From Labilithrix luteola (GTDB lineage Bacteria; Myxococcota_A; Polyangia; Polyangiales; Polyangiaceae): a DNA stretch of 5,457 bases. The notes below the pieces were generated by a model. It searched no databases. It was not told the origin of the DNA and was given only the letters and a program-made list of their open reading frames with translations. The DNA is taken from NCBI GenBank assembly GCA_026225435.1, contig JAMFST010000526.1, positions 1 through 5,457 on the forward strand, in the 5' to 3' direction. Each line of letters opens with the position of its first letter. The first letter of the stretch is position 1. A program made the translations under genes and the position numbers. Below are positions 5,326-5,457 of this stretch, piece after piece.

Positions 5326-5457
5326 CCAAGACGATGCGAGTGGCGGGCTACGAGGCGTTCGGCGATCCGGCCGAGGTGTTGAAGCTGGGCGAGCGGCCGC
5401 TCCCCGAGCCGGGGCCGGGTGAGATCCGGGTGAAGACCGCGCTCTCGGCCATTCACA
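5322..5457 (+). CDS. N-terminus of an MDR family oxidoreductase, quinone/enoyl reductase-like (partial, 3' end outside window)
   Basis: Only the first 45 residues are present, and the frame is open to the window end. They match the start of the GroES-like domain of medium-chain dehydrogenase/reductase proteins: MRVAGYEAFGDPAEVLKLGE, then RPLPEPGPGEIRVKTALSAIH. The spacing of FGDPAEVL, the PxPxPGPGEIxVK strand and the SAIH (family: A-I-N/H-P-x-D) turn is that of quinone oxidoreductases and 2-enoyl thioester reductases, NADPH-dependent enzymes usually without catalytic zinc. Cysteine ligands of zinc-type alcohol dehydrogenases would come just after the cut, so that class is not excluded. The ATG (5322-5324) overlaps the crotonase TGA (5323-5325). 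A second Met five codons in (MRVAGY) is an alternative start, but the overlap and the AGGGG favour the first. As part of the operon it may reduce an enone or enoyl-CoA linked to the crotonase substrate. Confidence 0.85.
   Translation, partial: MTKTMRVAGYEAFGDPAEVLKLGERPLPEPGPGEIRVKTALSAIH

Noticed and set aside
1..5457. CRISPR array, insertion sequence, tRNA, phage or defence genes
   Set aside because: I looked for direct repeats with spacers, terminal inverted repeats, transposase motifs, tRNA-like folds and defence domains and saw none. The lone exonuclease is a housekeeping-type protein and is not evidence for a defence system.

Overview
The window is about 5.5 kb of very GC-rich, gene-dense bacterial DNA. 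It encodes four complete proteins plus one lipoprotein-like small protein, and a gene fragment runs off each edge wherever the window cuts a gene: six coding regions in total, with almost no spacer. GC-rich third codon positions, a Cys-rich secreted protein with a Ser/Asp/Gly tail, and a regulator with a Fis-type C-terminal helix-turn-helix together suggest a Myxococcota (deltaproteobacterial) genome or a close relative. This assignment is inference from style; there is no rRNA or other phylogenetic marker.

Left part (1-2138, + strand): the last 50 codons of a regulator ending in a Fis-type DNA-binding domain, then, 40 bases on, a 647-residue polytopic GT-C type membrane glycosyltransferase.

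Middle (2133-3367, - strand): a stand-alone 5'-3' exonuclease (flap-endonuclease fold, like the N-terminal domain of DNA polymerase I) followed 14 bases downstream by a 122-residue exported Cys-rich probable lipoprotein. The latter converges on the glycosyltransferase gene so tightly that the two stop codons lie back to back in one palindrome, TCATGA.

Right part (3491-5457, + strand): a 123-base divergent spacer separates the exonuclease from a compact three-gene operon: an MBL-fold metallohydrolase with a C-terminal winged-helix region, a crotonase (enoyl-CoA hydratase/isomerase superfamily) protein 17 bases later, and the start of a zinc-independent-looking MDR oxidoreductase whose ATG overlaps the crotonase stop (ATGA). 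The set points to metabolism of an acyl-CoA or related thioester/enone: hydrolase, crotonase and reductase. The substrate cannot be read from the sequence.

The most unusual points are active-site changes. The crotonase lacks both glutamates used by classical enoyl-CoA hydratases, and the exonuclease lacks one Asp metal ligand and the arch Lys of the classical flap endonucleases. I see no CRISPR array, transposon, prophage, tRNA or defence system, and no gene-free stretch above 300 bases.
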